NCBI GenBank assembly: GCA_964554215.1
Contig: CAZKND010000015.1
Span: forward strand, 1 to 24,426
Direction: 5' to 3'
DNA: 24,426 nucleotides
Source: CAYLJV01 sp964554215
GTDB taxonomy: Archaea > Hadarchaeota > Hadarchaeia > Hadarchaeales > JAGGTB01
How positions within the stretch are numbered: position 1 is the stretch's first letter; every line of letters begins with the position of its first letter. The position numbers were made by a program, and so were the translations under genes. Of the stretch, positions 7,129-15,605 are shown one piece after another. A model generated the notes under the pieces. The model was given only the letters and a program-made list of their open reading frames with translations. It was not told the DNA's origin and searched no databases.

Positions 7129-8587
7129 AGACGGTCGTTTTGAAGAATCCATGGACGTGGATGCCGCCGAGTATTCTGGTTCTTTAGATGATGATGCGAG
7201 GATTTTCAATTCTGTAGTTGTGGTAAATAAAGCCCATGTCAGCATGTTGGCTGAAGAAGATATTATCTCGGATAGTGACGCGGAGAAAATTTTGAGCGGT
7301 TTGTCAGATTTGGAGGGTTCGGATTTCGAGGATTTGGATTTAGATCCTGAATTAGAAGATATTCACATGGTTATAGAGGAGCGCGTGAAGAATCAGGTTG
7401 GTGAAGATGTCGGTGGGAGGATGCATACGGCAAAGAGTAGGAACGATCAGGTAGCTGCTTCGATTAGAATGGTCCTTAGAGAAGATATTTTAGAAATTCA
7501 AGAACTGTTGGTTAGACTTTTGGATGAGATGCAGGGAGTGATGGAGGACAATCTGGAAACTATAATGCCAGGTTATACTCATCTTCAAGTAGCTGAACCT
7601 ACGACTTTTGCCCACTATCTTGGAAACTATGTTCAGGCATATCTGAGGAGTTTGGAGAGGTTTGATGTAACTTATGACCAGACGAATCGCAATCCATTAG
7701 GTTCGTGCGCTTTTGCAGGGACTAGTTTTGAAATAGATAGGGAGTACACGACCGAACTTTTAGGATTTGATGAGGTTCTCGAGAACACTATGGATGCGAC
7801 TGGGTCTAGAGATTTCGTGCTTGATGCTTTGTCTAATATGAGTGTTTTGATGACGGAGCTAAGTAGGTTTTCAGAAGAGATGGTTTTATGGAATTCTGCG
7901 GAGTTTGACATGGTTAGTCTTCCCGATGAGTTTGCTTCGACAAGTAGCATTATGCCGCAGAAGAAGAATCCTGTAATCCCTGAGATAGTGAGAGCTAAAG
8001 CAGGTGAGACTGTAGGAGATTTAGTTGGGGGTTTAGGGATGATGAAAAATCTGCCTCAAGCATATAATCTTGATATTCAGGAACTAACCCCTCTATTGTG
8101 GAATTCTGTAGAAAATATCAAATCGACTTTGAAAATGATGATTAGATTGGTGGAGGGTCTTGAACCTAAGGAGGAAAAGATGAGGGAGAATACAAAGAAG
8201 GGCTTTGCTTCACTTACTGAACTGGCGAATAGTTTGGTGAAAGAGGCAGATTTGCCGTTTAGAAAGTCTCACCAGATTGTTGGGGCTTTGGCTTTGAAGG
8301 CGGAAAAAGAGGATAAAGAATTAGATGATATAACGATTGATGATTTCCAATCCGTTAGTGGAGAAGTTTTGGGAGAGGAAGTAGATTTTTCAAAGGAAGA
8401 ATTGGAGAACGCTCTCGATTTGGACGAATGTACAAAGAGAAAAAAGGTCGAAGGTGGGCCGTCACCGGAGCAGATGGAAGATGAACTGAACAATTTTTCA
8501 GAGAAGATTGAAGATTATAGGAATAGTTTGAAGAAGAAAAGGGAATTGATTGAAGATTTCAGAAAAAAGTTGGAAAATTTATCCTGA
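7112..8587 (+). CDS. argH: Argininosuccinate lyase
   Basis: Splits argininosuccinate to arginine and fumarate. This 491-residue member of the fumarase/aspartase superfamily has TAKSRNDQVA (107-116), PGYTHLQVAEPTT (153-165, with the histidine His157) and the signature loop SSIMPQKKNP (278-287). Four candidate starts are clustered at 7112, 7115, 7118 and 7121; homologues begin just before a GGRF-like block, here HRDGRF, so any of them is acceptable. The C-terminus, after the usual GGPSPEQM end block, adds about 35 charged residues likely to form a helix or coiled coil. It overlaps argG by 17 bases and is followed by argC after nine bases. Confidence 0.96.
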   Translation: MMVMHRDGRFEESMDVDAAEYSGSLDDDARIFNSVVVVNKAHVSMLAEEDIISDSDAEKILSGLSDLEGSDFEDLDLDPELEDIHMVIEERVKNQVGEDVGGRMHTAKSRNDQVAASIRMVLREDILEIQELLVRLLDEMQGVMEDNLETIMPGYTHLQVAEPTTFAHYLGNYVQAYLRSLERFDVTYDQTNRNPLGSCAFAGTSFEIDREYTTELLGFDEVLENTMDATGSRDFVLDALSNMSVLMTELSRFSEEMVLWNSAEFDMVSLPDEFASTSSIMPQKKNPVIPEIVRAKAGETVGDLVGGLGMMKNLPQAYNLDIQELTPLLWNSVENIKSTLKMMIRLVEGLEPKEEKMRENTKKGFASLTELANSLVKEADLPFRKSHQIVGALALKAEKEDKELDDITIDDFQSVSGEVLGEEVDFSKEELENALDLDECTKRKKVEGGPSPEQMEDELNNFSEKIEDYRNSLKKKRELIEDFRKKLENLS

Positions 8588-8596
8588 AGTGATAAT

Positions 8597-9625
8597 GTGA
8601 CTTATGATATCTCAATTATCGGAGCGTCAGGCTACACAGGTGGAGAGTTGTTTAGAATATTGTATTCCCATCCAGATGTGAGTGTAGAAGGAGTGTTTGG
8701 TCATACAACTACCGGGGAGGATTTCAGCGATTTACATCCTAATTTTCAGGATTTGACCGACATGGTTATTGAATCTCCCGATTATGAAGAGATAGGTGAA
8801 CAGTCAGACCTCGTCTTCGCTGCCACTCCCCATGGAACATCTATGGAGTTTGTTCCGACTCTCCTTGACAACGGTGCGAAGGTGGTTGATTTGAGTGCAG
8901 ACTATAGATTAGATGATAATTCGGTATACGAAGATTACTATGAATCTCATGAAAACCCTGATCTGGAAGCCATTTATGGTATTCCAGAGTTGAAAAGAGA
9001 GAAGATAAAGGATTCGGACCTTGTAGCGAATCCTGGTTGCTATCCCACTTCGATATTACTTGCTGTAGCACCTCTTTTGCTAGAGGGTTGGATAAAGAAA
9101 GATCCAATAATTTTCGATTCCAAAAGCGGGACTTCGGGAGCAGGAACAAAACCCAACAAAAAACTTCACTTCCCTAACTGCTCCGATAACGTGAGAGCTT
9201 ACAATGTTTCGGGCCACAGGCATTTTCCGGAGATAAAACAAGAAGTGGAAAAACTGGCGGAAGGGTCGGCTAATGTGGATTTCACTCCTCATCTAATACC
9301 TTCTATCAGAGGAATTTTGAGCACGACCCATGCATTCCTCAAAGAAGAGATAGATGAGGACGAACTAGTCTCTCTTTATAAGGATTATTACGGAGAAGAA
9401 TACTTTGTGAGAGTGGTAAAAGACCAACCCACGACCAATGCTGTTAGAGGATCCAACTTTTGCGATTTGACGGCTAGATTGTCCGAAGCAGAAGGGAAGA
9501 TTACAGCGACTTCGGCGATAGATAACCTCGTTAAGGGTGCATCAGGGCAAGCGGTTCAAAATATGAACATAATTTTAGGATTAGAGGAGAAGAAGGGTTT
9601 AGAGGGCATTCCCCTGCATCCATAG
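8597..9625 (+). CDS. argC: N-acetyl-gamma-glutamyl-phosphate reductase
   Basis: Reduces N-acetylglutamyl phosphate to the semialdehyde with NADPH, third step of the acetylated route to ornithine. The dinucleotide-binding loop GASGYTGGELFR spans residues 9-20; the catalytic cysteine is Cys148 in ANPGCYPTS. SGTSGAG and the GHRHFPEI block, whose histidine acts in catalysis in the family, are present. It ends with GLEGIPLHP like other 340-residue (type 1) ArgC proteins. The start is GTG; GAAGTGAT at 8585-8592 overlaps the argH stop and serves as ribosome site. No LysW/LysX gene is nearby, which favours the acetyl route over the LysW carrier route. Confidence 0.96.
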   Translation: MTYDISIIGASGYTGGELFRILYSHPDVSVEGVFGHTTTGEDFSDLHPNFQDLTDMVIESPDYEEIGEQSDLVFAATPHGTSMEFVPTLLDNGAKVVDLSADYRLDDNSVYEDYYESHENPDLEAIYGIPELKREKIKDSDLVANPGCYPTSILLAVAPLLLEGWIKKDPIIFDSKSGTSGAGTKPNKKLHFPNCSDNVRAYNVSGHRHFPEIKQEVEKLAEGSANVDFTPHLIPSIRGILSTTHAFLKEEIDEDELVSLYKDYYGEEYFVRVVKDQPTTNAVRGSNFCDLTARLSEAEGKITATSAIDNLVKGASGQAVQNMNIILGLEEKKGLEGIPLHP

Positions 9626-9706
9626 ACTCTCAGTGGAAAAATGAGACTAATTTTGAAAGATTTAGAAAGGAAGTAAGATATTAATAATTCAAACTTCAAC
9701 AAATGG

Positions 9707-9717
9707 TTTAAGTTAAA
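9707..9717 (+). promoter_or_regulatory. Possible TATA box for an argJ transcript
   Basis: TTTAAGTTAAA lies about 30 bases before the argJ ATG in the 116-base argC-argJ gap. Usual spacing would start the message at or just before the ATG, consistent with the lack of a good ribosome site there. It suggests a second promoter inside the arg cluster. Confidence 0.35.
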
Positions 9718-9741
9718 TTCCCTTAAAAAAGAGCGAAGAAC

Positions 9742-10971
9742 ATGATGGAAGAAGAAAAAGGTGGTCTCACGGCAGTAACTGGATTTAGAGCAGCAGGTGT
9801 GAACTCAGGTATAAAAGAAGAAGATTTAGATTTAATGCTCTTGTCCTGTGATAAAGGCCCCGTTCCCTCAGCAGGATTGTTCACCTCAAACACTGCTAAA
9901 GGTGCTCCTGTTCAAGTCTCAAAGAACAATCTAGATAGTGAAGATAAGCTTGGAGCAGTAGTTGTTAATAGTGGCTGTGCGAACGCTTTCACTGGTCGTG
10001 AAGGAATTAGAGATGCAAGGACAATGGCTCAAACCACTGCGGAGCAATTGGATATAAAACCTGAAGAGGTTGGAGTTGCCTCTACCGGTCCAATAGGGCC
10101 CCATTTACCTATTGAGGATGTCGAGAAGGGTATAGAAGAAGCTTCGGAAAAATTGTCCAATAGTTGGGATGCAGGTTCGGAAGCAGCCGAGGCAATGACT
10201 ACCACTGATACTAAGATTAAAGAATCGGCAGTTTCTGTGGAGATGGAAGATGGGTCTGAGGTGACGGTTGGAGGTGCGGCTAAAGGGGCTGGGATGATTC
10301 ATCCGGATTTACATGCTACTATGATTGGTATTCTGATTACTGATGCAAGTATTACGCCAGCGGGATTAAGGTTTCATCTTAAAGAAGCTGTTAACCGGAG
10401 TTTTAATATGACCACTGTGGATAGAGAGACAAGCACCAATGATACGGTTTTTGCTATGGCTAATGGGATTGCTGATAATGATAAGATAACTAAGAAGGAT
10501 CCTAGCGAAAGGTTTCAGAGAGCTCTTAATAAAGTGACTGAAGATTTGACGAAGATGATAGCTAAGGATGGAGAAGGGTCTGAACATCTTATTGAGGTGA
10601 AGGTTGAGGGAGCTAGTACTAAGGAAGATGCTCGAAAATCGGCGCGTACGGTTGCAGGATCTAATTTGGTGAAAGCTTCCATATCTGGTAAGGATCCGAA
10701 CTATGGCAGAATAGTGGCGGCTTTGGGCTATTCAGGTGTGGATTTTGCTCCGTCTCGCTTAAGTATTAGTTTGATAGGAGGGGACAATGAAGCTCCTCTT
10801 GTTTTGAAGGGTGAAACTCTTCCGAATGATTCGATGGATGAGGCTAATCGTGTGTTGGACATGGACGAAATTCAGATTTATATTGATTTGGATAACGGTA
10901 GCGAGTCAGCAACGGCGTGGGGTTGTGACCTTACTGAGGAGTACGTAGAGATTAATTCCGGTTATTATTAA
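9742..10971 (+). CDS. argJ: Glutamate N-acetyltransferase / ornithine acetyltransferase
   Basis: Transfers acetyl from N-acetylornithine to glutamate, releasing ornithine and recycling the acetyl group; some members also use acetyl-CoA. The precursor is cut into two chains at the Ala-Thr bond in MIHPDLHATMIGILITDA, making Thr193 the new N-terminal nucleophile. The oxyanion-hole block STGPIG (115-120) and VVNSGCANAFTG (74-85) are present. It ends on a Tyr-rich tail where bacterial ArgJ has YVxINAxYRT. At 409 residues it is full length. Its presence removes the need for argE and argA. Whether it is bifunctional cannot be decided from sequence. The ATG at 9742 lacks a clear ribosome site. Confidence 0.95.
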   Translation: MMEEEKGGLTAVTGFRAAGVNSGIKEEDLDLMLLSCDKGPVPSAGLFTSNTAKGAPVQVSKNNLDSEDKLGAVVVNSGCANAFTGREGIRDARTMAQTTAEQLDIKPEEVGVASTGPIGPHLPIEDVEKGIEEASEKLSNSWDAGSEAAEAMTTTDTKIKESAVSVEMEDGSEVTVGGAAKGAGMIHPDLHATMIGILITDASITPAGLRFHLKEAVNRSFNMTTVDRETSTNDTVFAMANGIADNDKITKKDPSERFQRALNKVTEDLTKMIAKDGEGSEHLIEVKVEGASTKEDARKSARTVAGSNLVKASISGKDPNYGRIVAALGYSGVDFAPSRLSISLIGGDNEAPLVLKGETLPNDSMDEANRVLDMDEIQIYIDLDNGSESATAWGCDLTEEYVEINSGYY

Positions 10972-10999
10972 CCTAAAACAATGTGGTAGGGCCGATTCC

Positions 11000-11008
11000 T
11001 TTTTAAGA
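11000..11008 (+). promoter_or_regulatory. Probable TATA box for argB-argD-argF
   Basis: TTTTTAAGA in the 73-base argJ-argB gap, followed by a strong ribosome site GGTGAGGAG at 11034-11042 right before the argB ATG. It suggests the cluster is read as three units: argGHC, argJ and argBDF. Confidence 0.4.
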
Positions 11009-11044
11009 TACAAACTTACTCAAGAATATTATGGTGAGGAGAAG

Positions 11045-11893
11045 ATGGAAGAAAAAACTTCTGTGTTATTGGAGGCTTTGCCTTACATTCAGAGCTTTTA
11101 TGGTGAGGTATTAGTCATTAAATTAGGTGGCGCGCTGATTGAGGATGATGAGGTAAGAAAATCTTTGTGTAGAGATTTGGTTCTTTTGAACTATGTTGGC
11201 ATGAAACCTGTAGTTATTCATGGTGGTGGAGGGGAGGTTTCGAGAGAGATGAAGAAGGAAGGAAAAACCCCTGAATTTATTGAAGGGCTTCGTGTTACCG
11301 ATAAGGAGACTATGGAAATTTTGCATAAATCTCTAGGAGGTAAAATAAACAAAGAGATTGTGTTAGGTCTTGAGAGAAATGGGGGTCTTGCTTTAGGAGT
11401 TTCCGGTTTGGATGGTAATTTGATTGAGGCGGAAAAAATTAGAGAAGAAGAGTTGGGATTTGTTGGTGAAGTTTCTGGAATAAATCCAGAATTGATTAAT
11501 TATCTTATTGATGAAGATTATATTCCTGTTATTGCACCTATTGGCGCCGATCAGGATGGAGACAGTTTAAATCTAAATGCAGATGTAGTAGCTGCTGAAC
11601 TTGCTTCCTCTTTAGGCGCTGAAAAGCTGATTCTTTTGACTGATGTTCCTGGAGTTTTGGATGATCCGGATGATGAAGATACCCTCATTTCAGAGCTGAC
11701 TGTTGATGAGGCGGATGATTTGATAGATAGTGAAAAGATAAGAGGGGGAATGGTCCCGAAGGTAAATGCTTGTATAGATTGTGTTAAAGATGGTGTTGAA
11801 CGTGCTCATATAATTAATGGCACGGTTTCTCATGCACTTATATTGGAGCTTTTAACCGAGAGCGGTATTGGAACAATGATAGAAGAGGCTTAG
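11045..11893 (+). CDS. argB: Acetylglutamate kinase
   Basis: Phosphorylates N-acetylglutamate, the second step of the acetyl cycle and usually the arginine-controlled one. This amino-acid-kinase-fold protein (282 residues) has VIKLGGA (24-30, with the ATP-binding Lys26), IHGGGGEVS (58-66) and FIEGLRVTD, the substrate-binding block with its arginine. It ends with DGVERAHIINGT and a helix ending GIGTMIEE, the usual C-terminus. A short N-terminal helix precedes the kinase core; in arginine-inhibited enzymes this helix takes part in hexamer formation, so feedback inhibition is possible but not shown. Three bases separate it from argD. Confidence 0.96.
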   Translation: MEEKTSVLLEALPYIQSFYGEVLVIKLGGALIEDDEVRKSLCRDLVLLNYVGMKPVVIHGGGGEVSREMKKEGKTPEFIEGLRVTDKETMEILHKSLGGKINKEIVLGLERNGGLALGVSGLDGNLIEAEKIREEELGFVGEVSGINPELINYLIDEDYIPVIAPIGADQDGDSLNLNADVVAAELASSLGAEKLILLTDVPGVLDDPDDEDTLISELTVDEADDLIDSEKIRGGMVPKVNACIDCVKDGVERAHIINGTVSHALILELLTESGIGTMIEEA

Positions 11894-11896
11894 ACG

Positions 11897-13075
11897 ATGG
11901 ATTACGAGATGTTAGAAGAAAAACATATAGCTCCTACTTATAGCCAATTGCCTATCACGATAAAGAAGGGGGATGGAGTGAAATTAATAGACGTTGAAGG
12001 GAGAGAATACCTCGATTTTGTGGCGGGACTTGCAGTAAAAGGGTTAGGTCATGCTCATCCGGAAGTAGCTAAAACTTTGGAAGAACAATCGAAAAAAATA
12101 ATTCATACTTCTAATTTGTATTATATACGGGAACAGATTGAATTGGCTGAAGAATTGGCAGGTGTTACTCCTGGAGATATCCAGAAGTTCTTCTTCTGTA
12201 ATTCTGGGACGGAGGCTGTTGAGGCGGCTCTGAAGCTTTCGGTAAAACATACTGATAGAGATAATTTTGTAGCTATGGAGAAGTCATTTCATGGGAGGAC
12301 CTCAGGTTCTCTAGGCGTTACTTGGAAGGATGCTTACAAGAAGCAGTTTAAGGGTTTGGTTTTCTCGAAAGGAGAATTTTCTCAAAATAGTTTGGAGGAT
12401 GTTAAGGAGAAGATTGATTCTGAGACTGCTGCTTTTATCGCTGAACCTATTCAGGGGGAGGGTGGTGTTGAGGTGATGTCCGATGATTTTCTTCATGGTG
12501 TTAAAGATATCTGTGAGGATAATGGTGCACTTATGATTATGGATGAAGTTCAGGCAGGTATGTGTCGTACTGGAAAATGGTTTGCTACTGAGCATTCGGG
12601 CGTAAAGCCGGATATAGTTACTATAGCTAAAGCTTTGGGAAATGGAGTTCCTATTGGAGCCATGGGTGCCCGTCCAGAAGTGATGGATTCGTTCTCTCCA
12701 GGAGATCATGCTTCTACTTTTGGTGGTAATCCCCTTTCTTGTAGCGTTGCCAAGAAAGTTGTTGATGTCATGAAGGAACAAAATATGCCTAAGAAGGTAG
12801 AGGAGAAAGGTGAGTATTTCAAGGGCAGTCTTGAGGAATTGGTGGAAGAATTTGATTTTCTTGAGGAAGTTAGAGGTAGAGGATTGATGCTTGGTATTTT
12901 AACTGATGATGGTGATAAGGCGGACACTGTTGTGGAAGAGGCGAGAAAGGAGGGTTTCTTGATTAATTGTACTTCGAAAAAGGTATTGAGGTTTATACCT
13001 CCTCTGATAATTGAAAGGAAACATATAGATAGATTAGTGGAGAAATTAAAAGAAATAATGAGGGATTTGGATTAA
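11897..13075 (+). CDS. argD: Acetylornithine aminotransferase
   Basis: PLP-dependent class III aminotransferase that turns N-acetylglutamate semialdehyde into N-acetylornithine with glutamate as donor. PLP contacts are FFCNSGTEAVEAALK (99-113), the MDEVQAGMCRTGKW block (215-228) and the Schiff-base lysine Lys245 in TIAKALGNGVPIGA. Its 392 residues are normal. Related class III enzymes (LysJ, GabT, RocD) are hard to tell apart by sequence alone, but position between argB and argF decides for ArgD. Its TAA at 13073-13075 shares one base with the argF ATG. Confidence 0.94.
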   Translation: MDYEMLEEKHIAPTYSQLPITIKKGDGVKLIDVEGREYLDFVAGLAVKGLGHAHPEVAKTLEEQSKKIIHTSNLYYIREQIELAEELAGVTPGDIQKFFFCNSGTEAVEAALKLSVKHTDRDNFVAMEKSFHGRTSGSLGVTWKDAYKKQFKGLVFSKGEFSQNSLEDVKEKIDSETAAFIAEPIQGEGGVEVMSDDFLHGVKDICEDNGALMIMDEVQAGMCRTGKWFATEHSGVKPDIVTIAKALGNGVPIGAMGARPEVMDSFSPGDHASTFGGNPLSCSVAKKVVDVMKEQNMPKKVEEKGEYFKGSLEELVEEFDFLEEVRGRGLMLGILTDDGDKADTVVEEARKEGFLINCTSKKVLRFIPPLIIERKHIDRLVEKLKEIMRDLD

Positions 13076-13995
13076 TGGAAGAAGTTAAACATTTCACTTC
13101 TATCCAGGATTTGACTAAGAGCGAACTGATGAGGATTTTGGAAAAGACCAGAACGTTGGAGGAGATGGTGGAGGATGGAGAACCGCATGAGTATCTATAT
13201 GGACAAACTCTCGCTATGATTTTTGCTAAACCTTCTACAAGGACTAGAGTCAGTTTTGAAACGGCTATGACCCATTTGGGGGGCCATCCAATCTATCTGG
13301 GTTGGGATGCTATACAGTTAGGTAGAGGGGAAACGATAGCTGACACTGCAAAAACACTTTCGGGATATGTAGACATAATCATGGCTAGGATATTTGAACA
13401 TGAAAATCTCTTAGAACTAGCGAGGAATTCTGATGTGCCAGTTGTGAATGGACTAACTGACCTTCTTCATCCCTGTCAAACATTAGCCGACCTCTATACT
13501 ATTTGGAATGAGAAGGACGAATTGGCTGATCTGGATTTAGCTTATATTGGAGATGGAAACAATGTTTGTCATTCTCTTCTTCTAGGTTGTTCGAAGGTAG
13601 GGATGAACATTTCCGTGGCCTCTCCATCCGGATATGAACCTAATGAGAATATCGTGAAGGATGCTAAGGAGCTCAGTGAAAAATCCGAGAGCAAAGTGAA
13701 GATAGGAAACGATTTGGAGGAGGCCGCTGAAGATGCTGATGTGATCTATACAGATGTAATTGCTTCTATGGGTGAAGAAGAGGAGAGGGACCAGCGTTTG
13801 AAGGATTTTGAAGGATATCAAGTTAATCAAGAGGTAATGGACATGTCGGCTGAAGATTCCATTTTTATGCACTGCTTACCCGCTCATAGAGGGGAAGAAG
13901 TTACCGGAGAAGTCATTGATGGGCCTAATTCAGTGGTTTTCAAACAGGCCGAAAATAGGCTACATACTGAAAAAGCTATACTTATTTCTTTGTAG
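13075..13995 (+). CDS. argF: Ornithine carbamoyltransferase
   Basis: Makes citrulline from ornithine and carbamoyl phosphate. Carbamoyl-phosphate motif STRTR is at 54-58, HPCQ at 132-135, and HCLPAHRG, carrying the catalytic cysteine, at 266-273. At 306 residues it is full length. The ornithine-side loop reads DVIASMGEEEE; most homologues have a tryptophan where Ile229 lies (DVWxSMG), a modest oddity. The SMG residues that bind ornithine remain. TAATG coupling to argD and the ribosome-site-like GAGGG in the argD end show cotranscription. The carbamoyl-phosphate synthetase genes are not in this window. Confidence 0.95.
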   Translation: MEEVKHFTSIQDLTKSELMRILEKTRTLEEMVEDGEPHEYLYGQTLAMIFAKPSTRTRVSFETAMTHLGGHPIYLGWDAIQLGRGETIADTAKTLSGYVDIIMARIFEHENLLELARNSDVPVVNGLTDLLHPCQTLADLYTIWNEKDELADLDLAYIGDGNNVCHSLLLGCSKVGMNISVASPSGYEPNENIVKDAKELSEKSESKVKIGNDLEEAAEDADVIYTDVIASMGEEEERDQRLKDFEGYQVNQEVMDMSAEDSIFMHCLPAHRGEEVTGEVIDGPNSVVFKQAENRLHTEKAILISL

Positions 13996-14010
13996 ATTTT
14001 TTATTTTTTT
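13996..14010 (+). terminator. Poly-T termination signal after argF
   Basis: ATTTTTTATTTTTTT begins at the base after the argF stop. U-rich tracts of this kind end transcription in archaea without a hairpin. It overlaps the stop codon of the convergent methyltransferase gene at 14001. Confidence 0.55.
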
Positions 14011-14606
14011 CGAATCCCTTCAAATAGAAAAATATTTTCAAAAAAAGACTTTTTTTCGTGAATATTGACTTTGAATCCTTTTTCTTCAAGTTTTTTCAAG
14101 GTCTTTTCTTTGTTTGCAAGTGAAGAATGGAGTAGCAATATTTTGCCATTTTTCTTAAGATATTTTTCAAAATTTTCCAAAAATTCGTCTATAATCTCTC
14201 TCCCTGTTGGACCTCCGTCCCAGGCTTTGCTTAGTTCAGTTTTCAGTTTTTCATCTTCTTCAATTGGTAGATATGGAGGATTGAATATTATTAAATCGAA
14301 GATTTCATCTTTTTCGATCGGTGCAAATAAATTACCTTTCCTGAATTCTATTTTGTCTTCCACTCCATGATTTTTTGCGTTCTTTTTAGCACAGTCAAGA
14401 GCCTTCTCTGAGATATCCGTTGCGATCCCAGTTCCACCCTTTTCGGCGGCTACTATTGAATTGATTCCTGATCCTGTTCCGATTTCTAGAAAGGTTTCTC
14501 CTCGTTCGATGGATAGGTTCTCAAGCAAAAGATAAGTGTCTTCATCAGGTTCGTAAACATCTGAGGAAACTTGAAATTTTTCCCCGTTATAGATTATTTT
14601 TGCCAT
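14001..14606 (-). CDS. HemK2/PrmC-like protein methyltransferase
   Basis: Class I SAM-dependent methyltransferase, 201 residues. The SAM loop is FLEIGTGSGINSI, the acidic end of strand 2 is TDIS, and NPPY (109-112) is the substrate-amide motif shared with PrmC/HemK. The DVYEPDEDTYLLLENL opening is typical of the archaeal and eukaryotic HemK2/Mtq2 branch, which modifies the GGQ glutamine of translation termination factor aRF1/eRF1 and lacks the long N-terminal domain of bacterial PrmC. A TTG at 14615 could add three residues, but the TATA box at 14630-14636 puts the transcript start almost on the ATG at 14606, so I chose that start as a leaderless message. The target protein is inferred from the family. 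Confidence 0.85.
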   Translation of the reverse strand: MAKIIYNGEKFQVSSDVYEPDEDTYLLLENLSIERGETFLEIGTGSGINSIVAAEKGGTGIATDISEKALDCAKKNAKNHGVEDKIEFRKGNLFAPIEKDEIFDLIIFNPPYLPIEEDEKLKTELSKAWDGGPTGREIIDEFLENFEKYLKKNGKILLLHSSLANKEKTLKKLEEKGFKVNIHEKKSFFENIFLFEGIRKK

Positions 14607-14629
14607 ATTTTCCAACTTCTTCGCTGATG

Positions 14630-14636
14630 TTTATAA
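14630..14636 (-). promoter_or_regulatory. TATA box of the HemK2-like gene, pointing to a leaderless message
   Basis: Minus-strand TTATAAA, centred 26-27 bases before the ATG at 14606. This is the archaeal TATA-to-start spacing, so the message probably begins on or next to the start codon. Confidence 0.5.
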
Positions 14637-14759
14637 TTCGTGTAAAGATAATATTTTTGTCTAAATATCTCGATTAGAGCATAATTGACGAATTTTGCCT
14701 TTGATTGAAATTAGAATTGATTTGATATGGGAAGAATAAAAAGAAATGAGGGTGTGAAA

Positions 14760-15590
14760 GTGGAAAAAACTTCTGATATTATCTCTAAGGTCAAAGAAGA
14801 GGCCCAAAATCTTGAGATGGGTCGCGAGGACATTGCTTCCATAATCGATTTCACAGAGCTCTCCCCTTATGTGAAAGAAAAGAATATTAGACAACTGTGC
14901 GAACGGGCAATCGATTTTGAGTTCCACTCAGTCGCTGTGAATCCTTACTACGTCGATAAATGTTCAGATATTTTATCTCAGCGAGAAGTCAAGATTACTT
15001 CAACCATAGGGTTTCCACTTGGTCAGATTCCTCCCGAATTGAAAGCGCTTGAGACCGAAAAAGTCAGGGAGAACGGGGCGGACGAGATAGACATGGTGAT
15101 GAACATAGCTGCATTTCGAGATGAGGAGAATGAAGTGGTTAGAGATGAAATCGGGAGAGTAGTTGATGCCTCTGGGGATTGTTCTGTGAAAGTGATCCTC
15201 GAAACAGGGTATTTGACTTATGAAGAAATTGAAAAAGCTTGTAAAGTCGTAAAAGAGTCAGGGGCAGATTTCGTAAAAAACTCCACAGGTTTCGGCCCTT
15301 GCGGCGCGAATATTCCTCATATCTATCTGATGAGAAAGAGTGTAGGGGACGATTTCGGTGTTAAGGCCGCGGGTGGAATAGGCAGTTTTGCTGATTCTTT
15401 ACTTATGGTAGCGGCCGGGGCCGATAGGATAGGTTCGAGCTCAGGTGTAGAAATCTTGGAGAGCTATGAACGAGATGAAAAACTAGATTTTGAGAACTCT
15501 TCATGCAGCGCTTCTCCATGCGTTAAAATATCTGAAGAAGATGTTCCAAGCTCTGTTTACGAATACTATCAAACAAAATGCAGTGATTGA
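14760..15590 (+). CDS. deoC: Deoxyribose-phosphate aldolase family protein with cysteine-bearing tail
   Basis: TIM-barrel class I aldolase that interconverts 2-deoxyribose 5-phosphate with glyceraldehyde 3-phosphate and acetaldehyde. Key segments are STIGFPLGQ, ENGADEIDMVMN (with the proton-relay aspartate), the Schiff-base lysine in FVKNSTGFG (usually VKTSTGFG), and the second lysine in VKAAGGIGS followed by the phosphate-binding GADRIGSSSG. I chose the GTG at 14760 (276 residues) because GAGGGTG lies five bases before it; an ATG at 14727 would add eleven residues. Two oddities: an N-terminal helix of about 20 residues, and a C-terminal tail of about 35 residues after the barrel with Cys260, Cys265 and Cys285 (ATG numbering). 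It stands alone without other nucleoside-catabolism genes. Confidence 0.88.
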   Translation: MEKTSDIISKVKEEAQNLEMGREDIASIIDFTELSPYVKEKNIRQLCERAIDFEFHSVAVNPYYVDKCSDILSQREVKITSTIGFPLGQIPPELKALETEKVRENGADEIDMVMNIAAFRDEENEVVRDEIGRVVDASGDCSVKVILETGYLTYEEIEKACKVVKESGADFVKNSTGFGPCGANIPHIYLMRKSVGDDFGVKAAGGIGSFADSLLMVAAGADRIGSSSGVEILESYERDEKLDFENSSCSASPCVKISEEDVPSSVYEYYQTKCSD

Positions 15591-15605
15591 AAAATTGAAA
15601 ACTCT

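Noticed and set aside
12311..12781. 156-residue minus-strand open frame inside argD
   Set aside because: Shadow of argD: the composition follows the reverse complement of argD codons and no family motif appears.
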